Below are positions 54,952-63,834 of a DNA stretch of 64,000 nucleotides, piece after piece. The position numbers and the translations under genes were made by a program. How positions within the stretch are numbered: the first letter of the stretch is position 1; every line of letters begins with the position of its first letter. Origin of the DNA: an uncultured Flavobacteriales bacterium (GTDB taxonomy: Bacteria; Bacteroidota; Bacteroidia; Flavobacteriales; UBA1820); NCBI GenBank assembly GCA_938023515.1, contig CALJDR010000049.1:1-64000 (forward strand). The letters are read 5' to 3'. A model generated the notes under the pieces. The model worked only from the letters and a program-made list of their open reading frames with translations. It had not been told where the DNA came from and made no database searches.

Positions 54952-56064
54952 TTATTGCAAATAATTGATAGGGTTGGTGTTTATCTCGGATAAACGGACT
55001 GCAAAAATAGTGAAAATTTTGATTAAATAGTCATGCAAAATGTTTTTTGTGAAACGTTCGCTCTCGAAATGTCCGATGTCGGCTATCAGGATGCGCCCTT
55101 CGGCCCCGAAAAAATCGTGGTATTTGAAATCGGCGCTCACATAAGCGTCTGCTCCGGCAGCAATCGCGGCTTTCAGGGCAAAGCTGCCCGCCCCGCCCAG
55201 CACCGCCGCTTTCCGGATCTTCCGTCCCGTGGGGGCCGAGTAGCGGATACCGCGCGCGTCGAAACGTTCGCGCAGTATTTTCAGGAAAGCTATTTCATCG
55301 ACGGGTTCCGGCAGCAGCCCGGTCATCCCCATTCCGATCTGTCCGCTTCCGTTGTCCAACGAAGTTATTTCATAGGCCGGGATTTCGTAAGGGTGGGAGT
55401 TAGCCAAAGCTTTTACGATGTCTTTTTCCTGGTGCTTCAGGAAAACGGCGCTGATCTTCGTTTCATTTTCCCGGTGCAGTTCGCCGATGCGCCCCACGAA
55501 AGGGTCGGCCCCTTCGAGCGCCCGGAAAGTGCCCGTGCCGTCCGCGTTGTAACTACAGCAGTCGTAAGGGCCTATATGTCCCGCTCCGGCTAAAAAAAGG
55601 GCTTCCCGTACCCGGTCGGTATGGGATGTCGGCACATAAGTCGTGATCTTTTTCATCGTGCCTTCCTGGGGGATCAGTATTTCCCGGTCGGTGAGTCCGA
55701 GCGCGTCGCACATCCCGGCGCTCACCCCGTGGAAAGAATTGTCCAGCGCGGTATGGATCGCATAGATGGCGATCCCGGCCCGCAGGGCACGCATGACGGC
55801 GCGTTCTACATACGTGCGCCCGGTCAGGCTTTTCAGGCCGGAAAAGATGATGGGGTGGAAAGCGACGATCAGGTTGCAGCCTTTCGCCTGGGCTTCAGCC
55901 ACCACTTCCTCGAGGCAGTCGTGTGCTACCAGAATGCCTGTTACTTCGGTATCCGGCTCGCCTACAAGCAGGCCGGTGTTGTCGAAACCTTCGGCGTACT
56001 GCCGGGGTGCGAATGCCTCCAGGGCGGCGGCTACATCTTTTACCGTTACTTTTTGTGGGTTCAT
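54952..56064 (-). CDS. Nif3-like dinuclear metal-centre protein
   Basis: A 370-aa Nif3/DUF34 (YbgI) family protein. The metal-binding blocks are VAFHPIIFSGLKSLTG with AIYAIHTALDNSFHGVSAGM at the N-terminal half, and ADAYVSADFKYHDFFGAEGR and ADIGHFESERFT at the C-terminal half. A PII-like insert lies between (KKITTYVPTSHTDRVREALF). The function is unknown. It lies between a macrodomain gene (4 bases) and the coiled-coil gene (1 base), so the three form an operon. Confidence 0.88.
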   Translation of the reverse strand: MNPQKVTVKDVAAALEAFAPRQYAEGFDNTGLLVGEPDTEVTGILVAHDCLEEVVAEAQAKGCNLIVAFHPIIFSGLKSLTGRTYVERAVMRALRAGIAIYAIHTALDNSFHGVSAGMCDALGLTDREILIPQEGTMKKITTYVPTSHTDRVREALFLAGAGHIGPYDCCSYNADGTGTFRALEGADPFVGRIGELHRENETKISAVFLKHQEKDIVKALANSHPYEIPAYEITSLDNGSGQIGMGMTGLLPEPVDEIAFLKILRERFDARGIRYSAPTGRKIRKAAVLGGAGSFALKAAIAAGADAYVSADFKYHDFFGAEGRILIADIGHFESERFTKNILHDYLIKIFTIFAVRLSEINTNPINYLQ

Positions 56065-56068
56065 AGAT

Positions 56069-56578
56069 TTAGTCTTTTATGGCGGTGTAATATTTCTCGT
56101 TCCCGGCGGGAAAACAAACGATGACGACCTTTTCCACCGAAGACGGCTTTTGAAGGAACGCTTTTATTTCGTGTAATGCGATGTGAGCGGCTTGGTCTTT
56201 CGGATAGCCATACACCCCGGTGCTGATGCCCGGGAAAGCGACGCTCCGGTATCCCCGTTCGGCGGCGGCCTGAAGGGAATTCCGGTAGCAGGCAGCCAGC
56301 GATTCGGCTTCGCCTTTATTTCCTCCGTGCCATACTGGGCCTACGGTGTGGATGACAGCCCGGCAGGGGAGCCTGTACGCCCCTGTCACCCGGCATTCTC
56401 CGGTGGGACATCCCCCAAGAGAACGGCATTCTTCGAGCAGTCCCGGCCCGGCCGCCCGGTGGATAGCCCCGTCCACGCCGCCGCCCCCGAGCAGGGAACT
56501 GTTGGCCGCGTTCACGATGGCATCGCAGTCCAGGGTAGTGATATCGGCAGTGACGATCTCGATCTTCGGGTCTTCCAT
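56069..56578 (-). CDS. Macrodomain protein (ADP-ribosyl/O-acetyl-ADP-ribose hydrolase-like)
   Basis: A macrodomain of 169 aa from the ATG at 56578 ([20 protein letters not shown]). Signature blocks: [40 protein letters not shown] and [19 protein letters not shown]. The [10 protein letters not shown] loop with conserved Asn and Asp fits YmdB-type deacetylases of O-acetyl-ADP-ribose and mono-ADP-ribose. It is the first gene of the macro-Nif3-coiled-coil operon. On its strand TATATTTG (56583-56590) lies only 5 bases before the start codon. Confidence 0.9.
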   Translation of the reverse strand: MEDPKIEIVTADITTLDCDAIVNAANSSLLGGGGVDGAIHRAAGPGLLEECRSLGGCPTGECRVTGAYRLPCRAVIHTVGPVWHGGNKGEAESLAACYRNSLQAAAERGYRSVAFPGISTGVYGYPKDQAAHIALHEIKAFLQKPSSVEKVVIVCFPAGNEKYYTAIKD

Positions 56579-56622
56579 ACGACAAATATACGTAACTTTG
56601 CGGGGCTTTGCCGCGTTTTTCC

Positions 56623-56630
56623 TACCTTTG
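56623..56630 (+). promoter_or_regulatory. Candidate -7 box for the esterase gene
   Basis: TACCTTTG lies 24 bases before the start. A second match, TAACTTTG, is at 56593-56600. The -33 TTTG spacing is not ideal for either. Confidence 0.4.
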
Positions 56631-56653
56631 GACAAATAGAACCCGACAAAACG

Positions 56654-57334
56654 ATGAAAAAAGAAGAAGATCTATCGCTCGTTTATAATTATGCCCCGGC
56701 GGCCCGGAAGCTTCCGCAGGGTAAGAATCCGATGCTTGTGATGGCGCACGGCTATGGCGCCGACGAGAACGACCTGTTCTCGCTGGGCGGGGAATTTCCG
56801 GATGTGTTCCATATCGTAGCCCCGAGGGCCCCGATAGACCTGCCTTACGGCGGGGCGGCTTGGTATTCGCTCGGCTATGAAGGGGATAAAATGGTGTCGG
56901 ATATTTCGCAGGCAGTGGCTGCACGCGAAAAACTGGCGGAATTTATCGGGCAGGCCGTCGAAAAACACGACGCCGATCCGGATCACGTGTGGCTTTTGGG
57001 ATTCAGCCAGGGGGCCATATTGAGCTACGGTATTATGTCCAAATATCCCGGTCTTATCCAGCGTTATATTCCCCTGAGCGGCTATGTGGAGAGAGGGGTG
57101 ATAGACGAATCGGTCGACCAGAACGATTACTCCGGGGTAAAGGCCCTGGCTATGCATGGCACGATGGACCCGGTGATCCCGATACAGGCCGGGCGGGGCG
57201 TGCAGGATTTTATGCGGGATCTGGGCGTGGATTACCAGTATTACGAATTTCCGATAGGCCATGGGATCAGTCCGGACGGGATGTCGCATATCCGCCGCTG
57301 GGTGGACGGGCAGATGCCCTCCGCCTGGAAATAA
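56654..57334 (+). CDS. Alpha/beta-hydrolase esterase (carboxylesterase type)
   Basis: An esterase of about 226 aa from the ATG at 56654 ([18 protein letters not shown]). The catalytic triad is visible: Ser in LGFSQGAIL, Asp in [11 protein letters not shown] and His in [11 protein letters not shown]. The oxyanion segment is [14 protein letters not shown]. It belongs to the phospholipase/carboxylesterase (thioesterase-like) group; the natural substrate is unknown. It is divergent from the macrodomain gene. Confidence 0.85.
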   Translation: MKKEEDLSLVYNYAPAARKLPQGKNPMLVMAHGYGADENDLFSLGGEFPDVFHIVAPRAPIDLPYGGAAWYSLGYEGDKMVSDISQAVAAREKLAEFIGQAVEKHDADPDHVWLLGFSQGAILSYGIMSKYPGLIQRYIPLSGYVERGVIDESVDQNDYSGVKALAMHGTMDPVIPIQAGRGVQDFMRDLGVDYQYYEFPIGHGISPDGMSHIRRWVDGQMPSAWK

Positions 57335-57419
57335 GTCCCGGATAGACTGTGACAACATATCCCTCGAGTAACTGTAAAACTGTCCGGGTTTTTTTCGTGC
57401 CGCAAACCAGTCCAAAACC

Positions 57420-57450
57420 TTTGCCGCGTAGCGGAAAAACCGTATATTTG
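57420..57450 (+). promoter_or_regulatory. Promoter of the class II aldolase gene
   Basis: TTTG (57420-57423), a 19-base spacer and TATATTTG (57443-57450) give a full Bacteroidota match. The leader is about 70 bases. Confidence 0.7.
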
Positions 57451-57526
57451 CCGGGCAATTCCAAGAATATCAAGTCACCGAAATGAAGGCTTCTTCGGCC
57501 TTCGCCATAAAACCAATAAATACACA

Positions 57527-58597
57527 ATGAGCCAAAAAATCAAACCGGGAGTCGTAACAGGAGAGGGTCTGGCCGAACTGTTCGCCTTTGCCAAGGAAAA
57601 AGGATTCGCTATGCCGGCAGTGAACTGCACGGGCACCAACACTATCAACGCCGTGATGGAAACGGCCAAGGACGTGAACTCGCCCGTGATCGTACAGTTC
57701 TCCAACGGAGGCGCTGCCTTTATCGCCGGAAAATCCGTGCCTAACGATGCGCAGCAGGCAGCTATCGCCGGCGCTATCTGCGGGGCCGAACACGTACATA
57801 CGATGGCCGAACTTTATGGCATTCCCGTGGTGCTGCATACCGACCACTGCGCCAAGAAGCTCCTTCCCTGGGTGGACGGACTTTTGGACGCCGGCGAAAA
57901 ATTCTACGCCCGCACCGGTAAGCCGCTTTTCTCTTCGCACATGATAGACCTGTCCACCGAAACCCTGAAGGACAATATCGAGATCTGCAAAAAATATCTC
58001 GCCCGCATGAGCAAGATGGGTATGACCCTCGAGATCGAGCTCGGTATCACCGGCGGCGAGGAAGACGGTGTAGACCATTCCGGAGTGGATGCCAGCCGCC
58101 TGTACACGCAGCCTGAAGACGTGGCTTACGCTTACGAGGAACTGATGAAGATCAGCCCGAACTTTACCATCGCCGCTTCTTTCGGAAACGTGCACGGGGT
58201 GTACAAGCCGGGTAATGTAGTGCTGAAACCGACCATTCTGCGCGATTCGCAGGAATATATCCAGAAGAAGTACAACACGGCTGCCAAACCGGTCAATATG
58301 GTATTCCACGGCGGTTCCGGTTCTTCGCTGGAGGAGATTCGCGAGGCTATCGGCTACGGCGTGGTGAAGATGAACATCGACACCGACACCCAGTTCGCTT
58401 TCATGGAAGGTATCCGCGACTACATGGAACAGAAGAAAGCGTACCTCCAGACTCAGGTGGGCAACCCCGAAGGCGAGGACGCCCCGAACAAGAAATTTTA
58501 CGATCCGCGCGTATGGCTCCGCAAAGGAGAAGATACGCTCCGCGCCCGCATCAAGGTGGCTTTCGAAGATCTCCTGTGCGTAGACGTGCTGAAGTAA
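57527..58597 (+). CDS. Fructose-bisphosphate aldolase class II
   Basis: Class II FBA of 356 aa, Zn-dependent, splitting fructose-1,6-bisphosphate in glycolysis. The zinc-binding His block is VVLHTDHCAKK. Also diagnostic are TLEIELGITGGEEDGVDHSG, IAASFGNVHGVYKPGN and VFHGGSGSSLEEIREAIGYG with NIDTDTQFAF. The class IIA length (about 350) supports the FbaA type. It ends at a hairpin terminator. Confidence 0.95.
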   Translation: MSQKIKPGVVTGEGLAELFAFAKEKGFAMPAVNCTGTNTINAVMETAKDVNSPVIVQFSNGGAAFIAGKSVPNDAQQAAIAGAICGAEHVHTMAELYGIPVVLHTDHCAKKLLPWVDGLLDAGEKFYARTGKPLFSSHMIDLSTETLKDNIEICKKYLARMSKMGMTLEIELGITGGEEDGVDHSGVDASRLYTQPEDVAYAYEELMKISPNFTIAASFGNVHGVYKPGNVVLKPTILRDSQEYIQKKYNTAAKPVNMVFHGGSGSSLEEIREAIGYGVVKMNIDTDTQFAFMEGIRDYMEQKKAYLQTQVGNPEGEDAPNKKFYDPRVWLRKGEDTLRARIKVAFEDLLCVDVLK

Positions 58598-58616
58598 TCG
58601 TTTCTCTATAAAAAGG

Positions 58617-58649
58617 ATCGTCCGCAGGCAAACTTGCGGACGATTTTTA
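58617..58649 (+). terminator. Terminator after the aldolase gene
   Basis: Stem ATCGTCCGCA/TGCGGACGAT with an 8-base loop, then TTTTAT. Confidence 0.85.
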
Positions 58650-58745
58650 TTTGCGCCGGCACTGCGATTTTGCTATATTTAAATAATATAGGATGCACTT
58701 CGGTAATCTTTGAAAACAAGTTTTCAGATTGCCCTCGATTTGCAC

Positions 58746-58753
58746 TACATTTG
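58746..58753 (+). promoter_or_regulatory. Candidate -7 box for the GAF gene
   Basis: TACATTTG lies 33 bases before the start; the -33 region shows TTTT rather than TTTG. Confidence 0.45.
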
Positions 58754-58785
58754 TTTTATGATATCGGATTAAAACCTAAATCATT

Positions 58786-59244
58786 ATGAACAAACTTCAT
58801 GCGCTCCTTTTCGGGGAGATAAAGTCCGCCGTGGATTCGGATATGGACAGCGACGATGTGATACGCTTCGTTTGCCAGATGCTTTCGGACGGGGTTCCCC
58901 ACTTCAATTGGGTGGGAGTATACCGCTGTGTCCCGACTGAAAGAATGCTCGAAATAGGCCCGTATTCGGGCGAGGAAACCGAGCATACCGAGATCCCATA
59001 CGGAGAAGGGGTATGCGGCCGCGTGGCCGAGACCGGGGAGAAACTGGTGGTACCCGATGTGACAAAGGAGGATAATTACATTTCCTGCAGTATCCGGGTA
59101 AAGAGCGAAGCGGTAGTGCCGGTGCTGCGGGCCGGTCAGGTGATCGCCGTACTGGATGTCGACTCCTTTACTCCCGACGGTTTTTCCAAAGAGGACGTGG
59201 AATTGCTGGAAGGTGCGGCGGAGGAAATAAGCCCGTTCATCTGA
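58786..59244 (+). CDS. GAF-domain protein, free methionine-(R)-sulfoxide reductase-like
   Basis: A 152-aa single GAF domain. HFNWVGVYRCVPTERMLEIG, IPYGEGVCGRVAETGEKLVV and NYISCSIRVKSEAVVPVLRA match fRMsr proteins, which reduce free methionine-(R)-sulfoxide. Cys residues lie in the expected GVCG and ISCS positions, but the full catalytic Cys set was not checked against a structure. It stands alone before pheS. Confidence 0.75.
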   Translation: MNKLHALLFGEIKSAVDSDMDSDDVIRFVCQMLSDGVPHFNWVGVYRCVPTERMLEIGPYSGEETEHTEIPYGEGVCGRVAETGEKLVVPDVTKEDNYISCSIRVKSEAVVPVLRAGQVIAVLDVDSFTPDGFSKEDVELLEGAAEEISPFI

Positions 59245-59295
59245 TCCGGCTGTAAAAAAGCGCCCTCCGACCGGGCGTCAATCGGCGGAAATTGC

Positions 59296-59303
59296 TAATT
59301 TTG
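59296..59303 (+). promoter_or_regulatory. Candidate -7 box for pheS
   Basis: TAATTTTG fits TAnnTTTG 21 bases before the start. No -33 TTTG is clear. Confidence 0.4.
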
Positions 59304-59323
59304 CACATCTAAAATATCGTAAA

Positions 59324-60343
59324 ATGCTCGACAAGATAAAAGAGTACCTCTCGCAGGTGAAATCGTTCAAGGCTTCCACCACGGAAGACCTCGAAAATTT
59401 CCGGATCAAGTACCTCGGCAAAAAGGGGGTGCTGAACGACCTTTTCGAAGATTTTAAAAAGGCCCCTAATGAGAGCAAGCGCGAGATCGGCCAACTGCTC
59501 AACCAGTTGAAGAACGAAGCTTCGGAGCGGGTAAATACCCTGCGCGAGCAGTTCGAAGTTGCCAAAGAGCAGTCCGCACAACGGGAAGACCTTTCGCGTC
59601 CGGCCCTGACGGAGCCTATCGGTTCGCGCCATCCGATCTCGGAAGTGCGCCGCCAGGTGGTCGATATATTCTCCCGCATCGGGTTTACCATTGCAGACGG
59701 TCCCGAAATAGAGGATGACTGGCATAATTTTACCGCCCTCAACCTTCCGGAACATCACCCGGCCCGCGATATGCAGGATACGTTTTTTATCCAGACCGAT
59801 CCGTCCATCCTCTTGCGTACGCAGACCAGTTCGGTACAGGCCCGCCACATGGAGGAAAACAAACCGCCGATCCGTATCATATCTCCCGGACGCGTGTTCC
59901 GCAACGAGGTCATCTCGTACCGCGCGCACTGCATGTTCCATCAGGTAGAAGGGCTCTATATAGACAAGGACGTGTCGTTCGCAGACCTCAAGCAGGCGCT
60001 GCTGTATTTTACGCACGAGATGTTCGGCAAGTCCAAAATACGCCTGCGTCCGTCCTATTTCCCGTTCACCGAACCTTCCGCTGAAGTGGATGTGTATTGG
60101 GGGCTGGAGACCGAAGCGGACTACCGGATTACCAAGGGGACTGGTTGGCTCGAGATCATGGGTTGTGGGATGGTCGACCCGAACGTGCTTCGCAACGTAG
60201 GCATCGATCCGGATGTCTATACCGGGTATGCATTCGGTATGGGCATCGAACGTATGGCGATGCTGCTGTACCAGGTAAAAGACCTGCGCTTGTACTTCGA
60301 GAACGACGTGCGTTTTCTGGAACAGTTCCAGAGCGCTCTCTAA
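59324..60343 (+). CDS. pheS: Phenylalanyl-tRNA synthetase alpha subunit
   Basis: PheS carries the aminoacylation site of the alpha2beta2 enzyme. The 339-aa protein has the N-terminal coiled coil (KIKEYLSQVKSFKASTTEDL), motif 2 (RTQTSSVQARHMEENKPPIR; GRVFRNE) and motif 3 (GYAFGMGIERMAMLLYQV). Substrate-pocket blocks FTEPSAEVDVYW and WLEIMGCGMVDPNVL are intact. No pheT lies next to it, as is common in Bacteroidota. Confidence 0.96.
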   Translation: MLDKIKEYLSQVKSFKASTTEDLENFRIKYLGKKGVLNDLFEDFKKAPNESKREIGQLLNQLKNEASERVNTLREQFEVAKEQSAQREDLSRPALTEPIGSRHPISEVRRQVVDIFSRIGFTIADGPEIEDDWHNFTALNLPEHHPARDMQDTFFIQTDPSILLRTQTSSVQARHMEENKPPIRIISPGRVFRNEVISYRAHCMFHQVEGLYIDKDVSFADLKQALLYFTHEMFGKSKIRLRPSYFPFTEPSAEVDVYWGLETEADYRITKGTGWLEIMGCGMVDPNVLRNVGIDPDVYTGYAFGMGIERMAMLLYQVKDLRLYFENDVRFLEQFQSAL

Positions 60344-60362
60344 AAAAGAATACTTCGTAAAC

Positions 60363-60402
60363 AAAAAGCGTCCGGATGGTTTTCCATCCGGACGCTTTTT
60401 GT
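60363..60402. terminator. Bidirectional terminator between pheS and the MGMT-like gene
   Basis: A long GC-rich stem (AGCGTCCGGATGG / CCATCCGGACGCT) is flanked by A-run and T-run, ending both converging transcripts. Confidence 0.9.
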
Positions 60403-60418
60403 TTTTTTCGGAAACAAT

Positions 60419-60769
60419 TCATTCGTCCGCTTCGTTATAGCGCCAGCGGTGTTTTCCCATGTCCACATGTCCGTTCTGGCGGAAGGAGACTCCTTCGTCG
60501 GCCAGTTTTTGCCGCTGGACCGCCCAACCCGGAGCGAGCCTTCCGGCGTTGTTCACCACCCGGTGGCAGGGGAGTCCCGCCGTCTCCGTAGCCGATCGAA
60601 GGGTGCGCCCGACCATGCGGGATCGGTTCGGCTGCCCCACCAGATGGGCAATGTCGCCGTACGAGACGACACATCCTGACGGGATAGCCGCTACCACGGC
60701 ATACACATCCCGGGCGAAAATTTCCGGGTCATATTTGCCCGATGCGGCATCTTTGATAGGCGGTTTCAT
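60419..60769 (-). CDS. MGMT/ATL-family DNA-binding protein with active-site Cys
   Basis: A protein of about 116 aa matching only the C-terminal DNA-binding domain of O6-alkylguanine-DNA alkyltransferase: VVAAIPSGCVVSYGDIAHLV, NRSRMVGRTLRSATETAG, PCHRVVNNAGRLAP and the ending EGVSFRQNGHVDM. The Cys of PCHRV is kept, whereas alkyltransferase-like (ATL) proteins usually have Trp there. I chose the ATG at 60769. It follows the protease gene by 41 bases and converges on pheS. Confidence 0.82.
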   Translation of the reverse strand: MKPPIKDAASGKYDPEIFARDVYAVVAAIPSGCVVSYGDIAHLVGQPNRSRMVGRTLRSATETAGLPCHRVVNNAGRLAPGWAVQRQKLADEGVSFRQNGHVDMGKHRWRYNEADE

Positions 60770-60810
60770 AATAGCTGTCTTCCCTGGGATAAACAAGGAA
60801 AATGTCCGGG

Positions 60811-62031
60811 TTATAAAGTCTGCTCGGGCTTGTAGTTCAACTCGTGCGTTTCCCCGCTACGCTGCACCGAAAGGATATGGGGTTTTCCCGTATCGTTCAG
60901 CAGTCTGTTTACCTCTTTCCGAGACAATTCTTTTAGCGGGGCGGCATCGATGGCAATTAGGATGTCGTTTTCTTTCAACCCGGCTTTTTCGGCTTCTCCG
61001 CCTATGCGCATGCCGGTTACCACGAATCCGTCGTAAATGTCCGTGCGATCGACATAGAGAATATCGTGCCCGTAATTTTTAAATGGCTTGTCGTAGTCGG
61101 TGTTCGGGCGCAGGAAGAGGTTCATGTCTTTCAGGTCGAGGATGACGTCGAAACGATTCAATACCCGGTTGCCTATAAGTCCCATATGATTTTTAGATGC
61201 AAGGGCGCCTGATGTATCGGCTGAATAGGATATGGCTAAATCTTTCAATCGGAATGTGTCGAGGATCACTTCCTGCGCTACGATCCGGGTATGATCCGAC
61301 GTGCCGCCCAATCCTCCCTGTGAGTTGTGGTAAGAAGCTTTTTCCCCTGGGGCATTCGTTAAGTCGTATTTAGTCGCCGTTGTACTTGTCAGGGTTGCCG
61401 ATCCTCCGCTGCCGGTGTCCAGCAAGAACCATCCTTCTATGGTTTTTCCGCTTACCTTAACAGTTGCCTGAACAAATAAATACCCTTTTTGAAAGGATAG
61501 GGGTAAACGCCGGTAACCTGTCGTATCGGGATGATCCGTCACACTGAAACGACCCTTAGGGTAATCTATTTCAATGTATTTTCCTTTGAAAAAACGCTGT
61601 CCGACGATACCGTCCGCCTGGCGGCCCATGATCTCTTTCAGGTGGAGCAGCGGAATGAAGTTCGGCGATCGGTAACCGCCTGAAGGGAGCGTGAAATCGA
61701 CGGATTCCATCAGGATGCGTATGATCTGCATTTTATTGCCGGCACCGCCTATCGCTCCTTTACCCGTGGGCGAGGATTCCGGGAAATTCCGGACGTGGAA
61801 CAGGCTGTCCAGATAGAAGTCCGTAGCGCCGGTATCGAATACGAACTCGCCCTGTGCGGAATCGCGTATCGTGACCGGCAGGTAGATGTGCCCATCGAAT
61901 ATGGGGCCTTTGTCCTGTGTAGTGTCGTTTTGTACGATATCACTATCGGTCGTGCAGGGTGAGGCGGCGTGGGAGCCGCATCCGGCGGCCAGCAGGATGG
62001 GAAGAATGAAAAAATAGAGCAGAAGCTTCAC
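60811..62031 (-). CDS. Two-lobed retropepsin-like aspartyl protease with PDZ domain (lipoprotein)
   Basis: A 406-aa lipoprotein (LLAAGC, Cys18). Two Asp-Thr-Gly active-site motifs lie in one chain: Asp66 (EFVFDTGATDFYLD) and Asp205 (GWFLLDTGSGGSATL). Each is followed by a hydrophobic-hydrophobic-Gly flap/psi-loop segment (ADGIVGQRF; HMGLIGNRVL). A C-terminal PDZ domain follows (GFVVTGMRIGGEAEKAGLKE; NDILIAIDAAPL). This resembles a fused retropepsin dimer anchored in the envelope. The substrate is unknown. It is 17 bases after ettA and 41 bases before the MGMT-like gene. Confidence 0.82.
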   Translation of the reverse strand: MKLLLYFFILPILLAAGCGSHAASPCTTDSDIVQNDTTQDKGPIFDGHIYLPVTIRDSAQGEFVFDTGATDFYLDSLFHVRNFPESSPTGKGAIGGAGNKMQIIRILMESVDFTLPSGGYRSPNFIPLLHLKEIMGRQADGIVGQRFFKGKYIEIDYPKGRFSVTDHPDTTGYRRLPLSFQKGYLFVQATVKVSGKTIEGWFLLDTGSGGSATLTSTTATKYDLTNAPGEKASYHNSQGGLGGTSDHTRIVAQEVILDTFRLKDLAISYSADTSGALASKNHMGLIGNRVLNRFDVILDLKDMNLFLRPNTDYDKPFKNYGHDILYVDRTDIYDGFVVTGMRIGGEAEKAGLKENDILIAIDAAPLKELSRKEVNRLLNDTGKPHILSVQRSGETHELNYKPEQTL

Positions 62032-62048
62032 ATTAGGACTGTTTTTGA

Positions 62049-63737
62049 TCAGCGTGTCAGTTTCTTGTACCGGATACGGGTCGGGGTGGTGTCGCCGAGT
62101 CGTTTTTTCTTGTTCTCCTCGTAATCGGAGAAAGAGCCTTCAAAGAAATACACCTCGGAATCCCCTTCGAAAGCCAGGATATGCGTACATACCCGGTCGA
62201 GGAACCAGCGGTCGTGCGAAATGATCACGGCACATCCGGCGAAATTGTCCAGGCCTTCTTCGAGGGCGCGGAGGGTGTTAATGTCCAGATCGTTGGTCGG
62301 TTCGTCGAGCAACAGCACGTTGCCCTCTTCCTTCAGGGTGATGGCCAGGTGCAGGCGGTTGCGCTCGCCGCCGGACATTTCTTCCACCAGTTTGTTCTGT
62401 TCGGTACCCGAGAAATTGAAGCGCGACAGGTAGGCGCGCGAGTTGACCTGCCGTCCGCCCATCATAATCAGTTCCTGTCCGCCGGAGAAGTTCTCCCAGA
62501 TGCTCTTTTTTGGATCCAGTCCGGCGTGGGTCTGGTCTACGTATCCTATTTGGACCGTATCGCCCACGTCGAATGTCCCGCCGTCGGGTTGCTCCTGTCC
62601 CATGATCATTCGGAAAATGGTCGTTTTACCCGCTCCGTTGGGCCCGATGATGCCCACAATACCGTTCTGCGGCAGGCGGAAGTTGAGATCGTCGTACAGG
62701 AGTTTATCGCCGTAGGCTTTCGAAACGTGCAGGGCTTCGATCACGTTGGTGCCCAAGCGGGGTCCGTTCGGAATGTATATTTCCAGTTTCTCTTCTTTTT
62801 CTTTCTGGTCTTCGTTCAGCAGGCGCTCGTAGGAGGAAAGACGCGCTTTCGATTTGGCCTGGCGTCCTTTGGGGTTTTGCCGCACCCAGTCGAGTTCCCG
62901 CTGGAGGGTTTTGGCGCGTTTGGATGCCTGTTTTTCCTCTTTGGCCAAGCGGGCGGTCTTTTGTTCCAACCACGAAGAGTAATTGCCTTTCCAGGGAATT
63001 CCTTCGCCGCGGTCGAGTTCCAGGATCCATCCGGCCACGTTGTCCAAAAAGTAACGGTCGTGCGTGACGGCGATGACCGTACCTTTGTACTGGCGCAGGT
63101 GCTCTTCCAGCCAAAGGATGCTCTCGGCATCCAGATGGTTGGTCGGTTCGTCCAGCAGTAGTACGTCCGGCTCCTGAAGCAGAAGGCGGCACAGGGCCAC
63201 CCGGCGGCGTTCACCGCCCGAGAGCGTCGATATGGGCGTTTCCGGGGCGGGGGTGCGCAGGGCATCCATCGCGATATTCAGTTTGGTGTCGAGTTCCCAG
63301 GCGTTTTTGGCATCTATTTCGTCCTGAAGCTGTCCTTGGCGGCGCATCAGCTCGTCCATTTTATCGGGGTTGGAATACACTTCTTCCAATCCGAACTGAT
63401 CGTTGATGTTATTGTATTCGTCCAGGATCGCTACGGTATCGGCCACACCTTCTTTTACGATGTCCAGTACGGTTTTGTCCGGGTCCAGTTGCGGGTCCTG
63501 CGGCAGGTAGCCCACCGTGTAGCCGGGCGAAAATACGACGTCGCCCTGGTACTCTTTTTCAAGCCCGGCGATGATCTTCAGAAGGGTGGATTTTCCGGCC
63601 CCGTTCAGCCCGAGAATGCCTATTTTAGCTCCATAGAAAAAGCTGAGGTAAATGTTCTTCAGGACGGTTTTGTTCGTGCGGGAGTAGGTCTTGGTGACCC
63701 CGGTCATGGAAAAAATGACTTTGTTGTCGTCTGCCAT
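62049..63737 (-). CDS. ettA: ABC-F protein EttA
   Basis: EttA is an energy-dependent translational throttle that gates ribosomes by ATP state. The 562-aa protein starts at the ATG at 63737 (MADDNKVIFSMTGVTKTYSR). Two ABC domains have Walker A (ILGLNGAGKSTLLKI; IIGPNGAGKTTIF), ABC signatures (TLSGGERRRVALCRLL; EMSGGERNRLHLAI) and Walker B (LLLDEPTNHLDAES; LLLDEPTNDLDINT). The interdomain linker (GRQAKSKARLSSYERLLNED) is EttA-like. There are no membrane domains. It starts the ettA-protease-MGMT-like run. Confidence 0.92.
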   Translation of the reverse strand: MADDNKVIFSMTGVTKTYSRTNKTVLKNIYLSFFYGAKIGILGLNGAGKSTLLKIIAGLEKEYQGDVVFSPGYTVGYLPQDPQLDPDKTVLDIVKEGVADTVAILDEYNNINDQFGLEEVYSNPDKMDELMRRQGQLQDEIDAKNAWELDTKLNIAMDALRTPAPETPISTLSGGERRRVALCRLLLQEPDVLLLDEPTNHLDAESILWLEEHLRQYKGTVIAVTHDRYFLDNVAGWILELDRGEGIPWKGNYSSWLEQKTARLAKEEKQASKRAKTLQRELDWVRQNPKGRQAKSKARLSSYERLLNEDQKEKEEKLEIYIPNGPRLGTNVIEALHVSKAYGDKLLYDDLNFRLPQNGIVGIIGPNGAGKTTIFRMIMGQEQPDGGTFDVGDTVQIGYVDQTHAGLDPKKSIWENFSGGQELIMMGGRQVNSRAYLSRFNFSGTEQNKLVEEMSGGERNRLHLAITLKEEGNVLLLDEPTNDLDINTLRALEEGLDNFAGCAVIISHDRWFLDRVCTHILAFEGDSEVYFFEGSFSDYEENKKKRLGDTTPTRIRYKKLTR

Positions 63738-63767
63738 AGCGTATCTGTTGTCGATTTGTTCTTTCGA

Positions 63768-63797
63768 CAAAGATAGTCCTTTGCTCCGGATTCCAAA
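63768..63797 (-). promoter_or_regulatory. Promoter of ettA
   Basis: On the minus strand TTTG, an 18-base spacer and TATCTTTG match the consensus about 30 bases before ettA. Confidence 0.6.
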
Positions 63798-63834
63798 ACA
63801 GCCCGACAAAAGATAAAGCGGGTGTTCAACTCTA

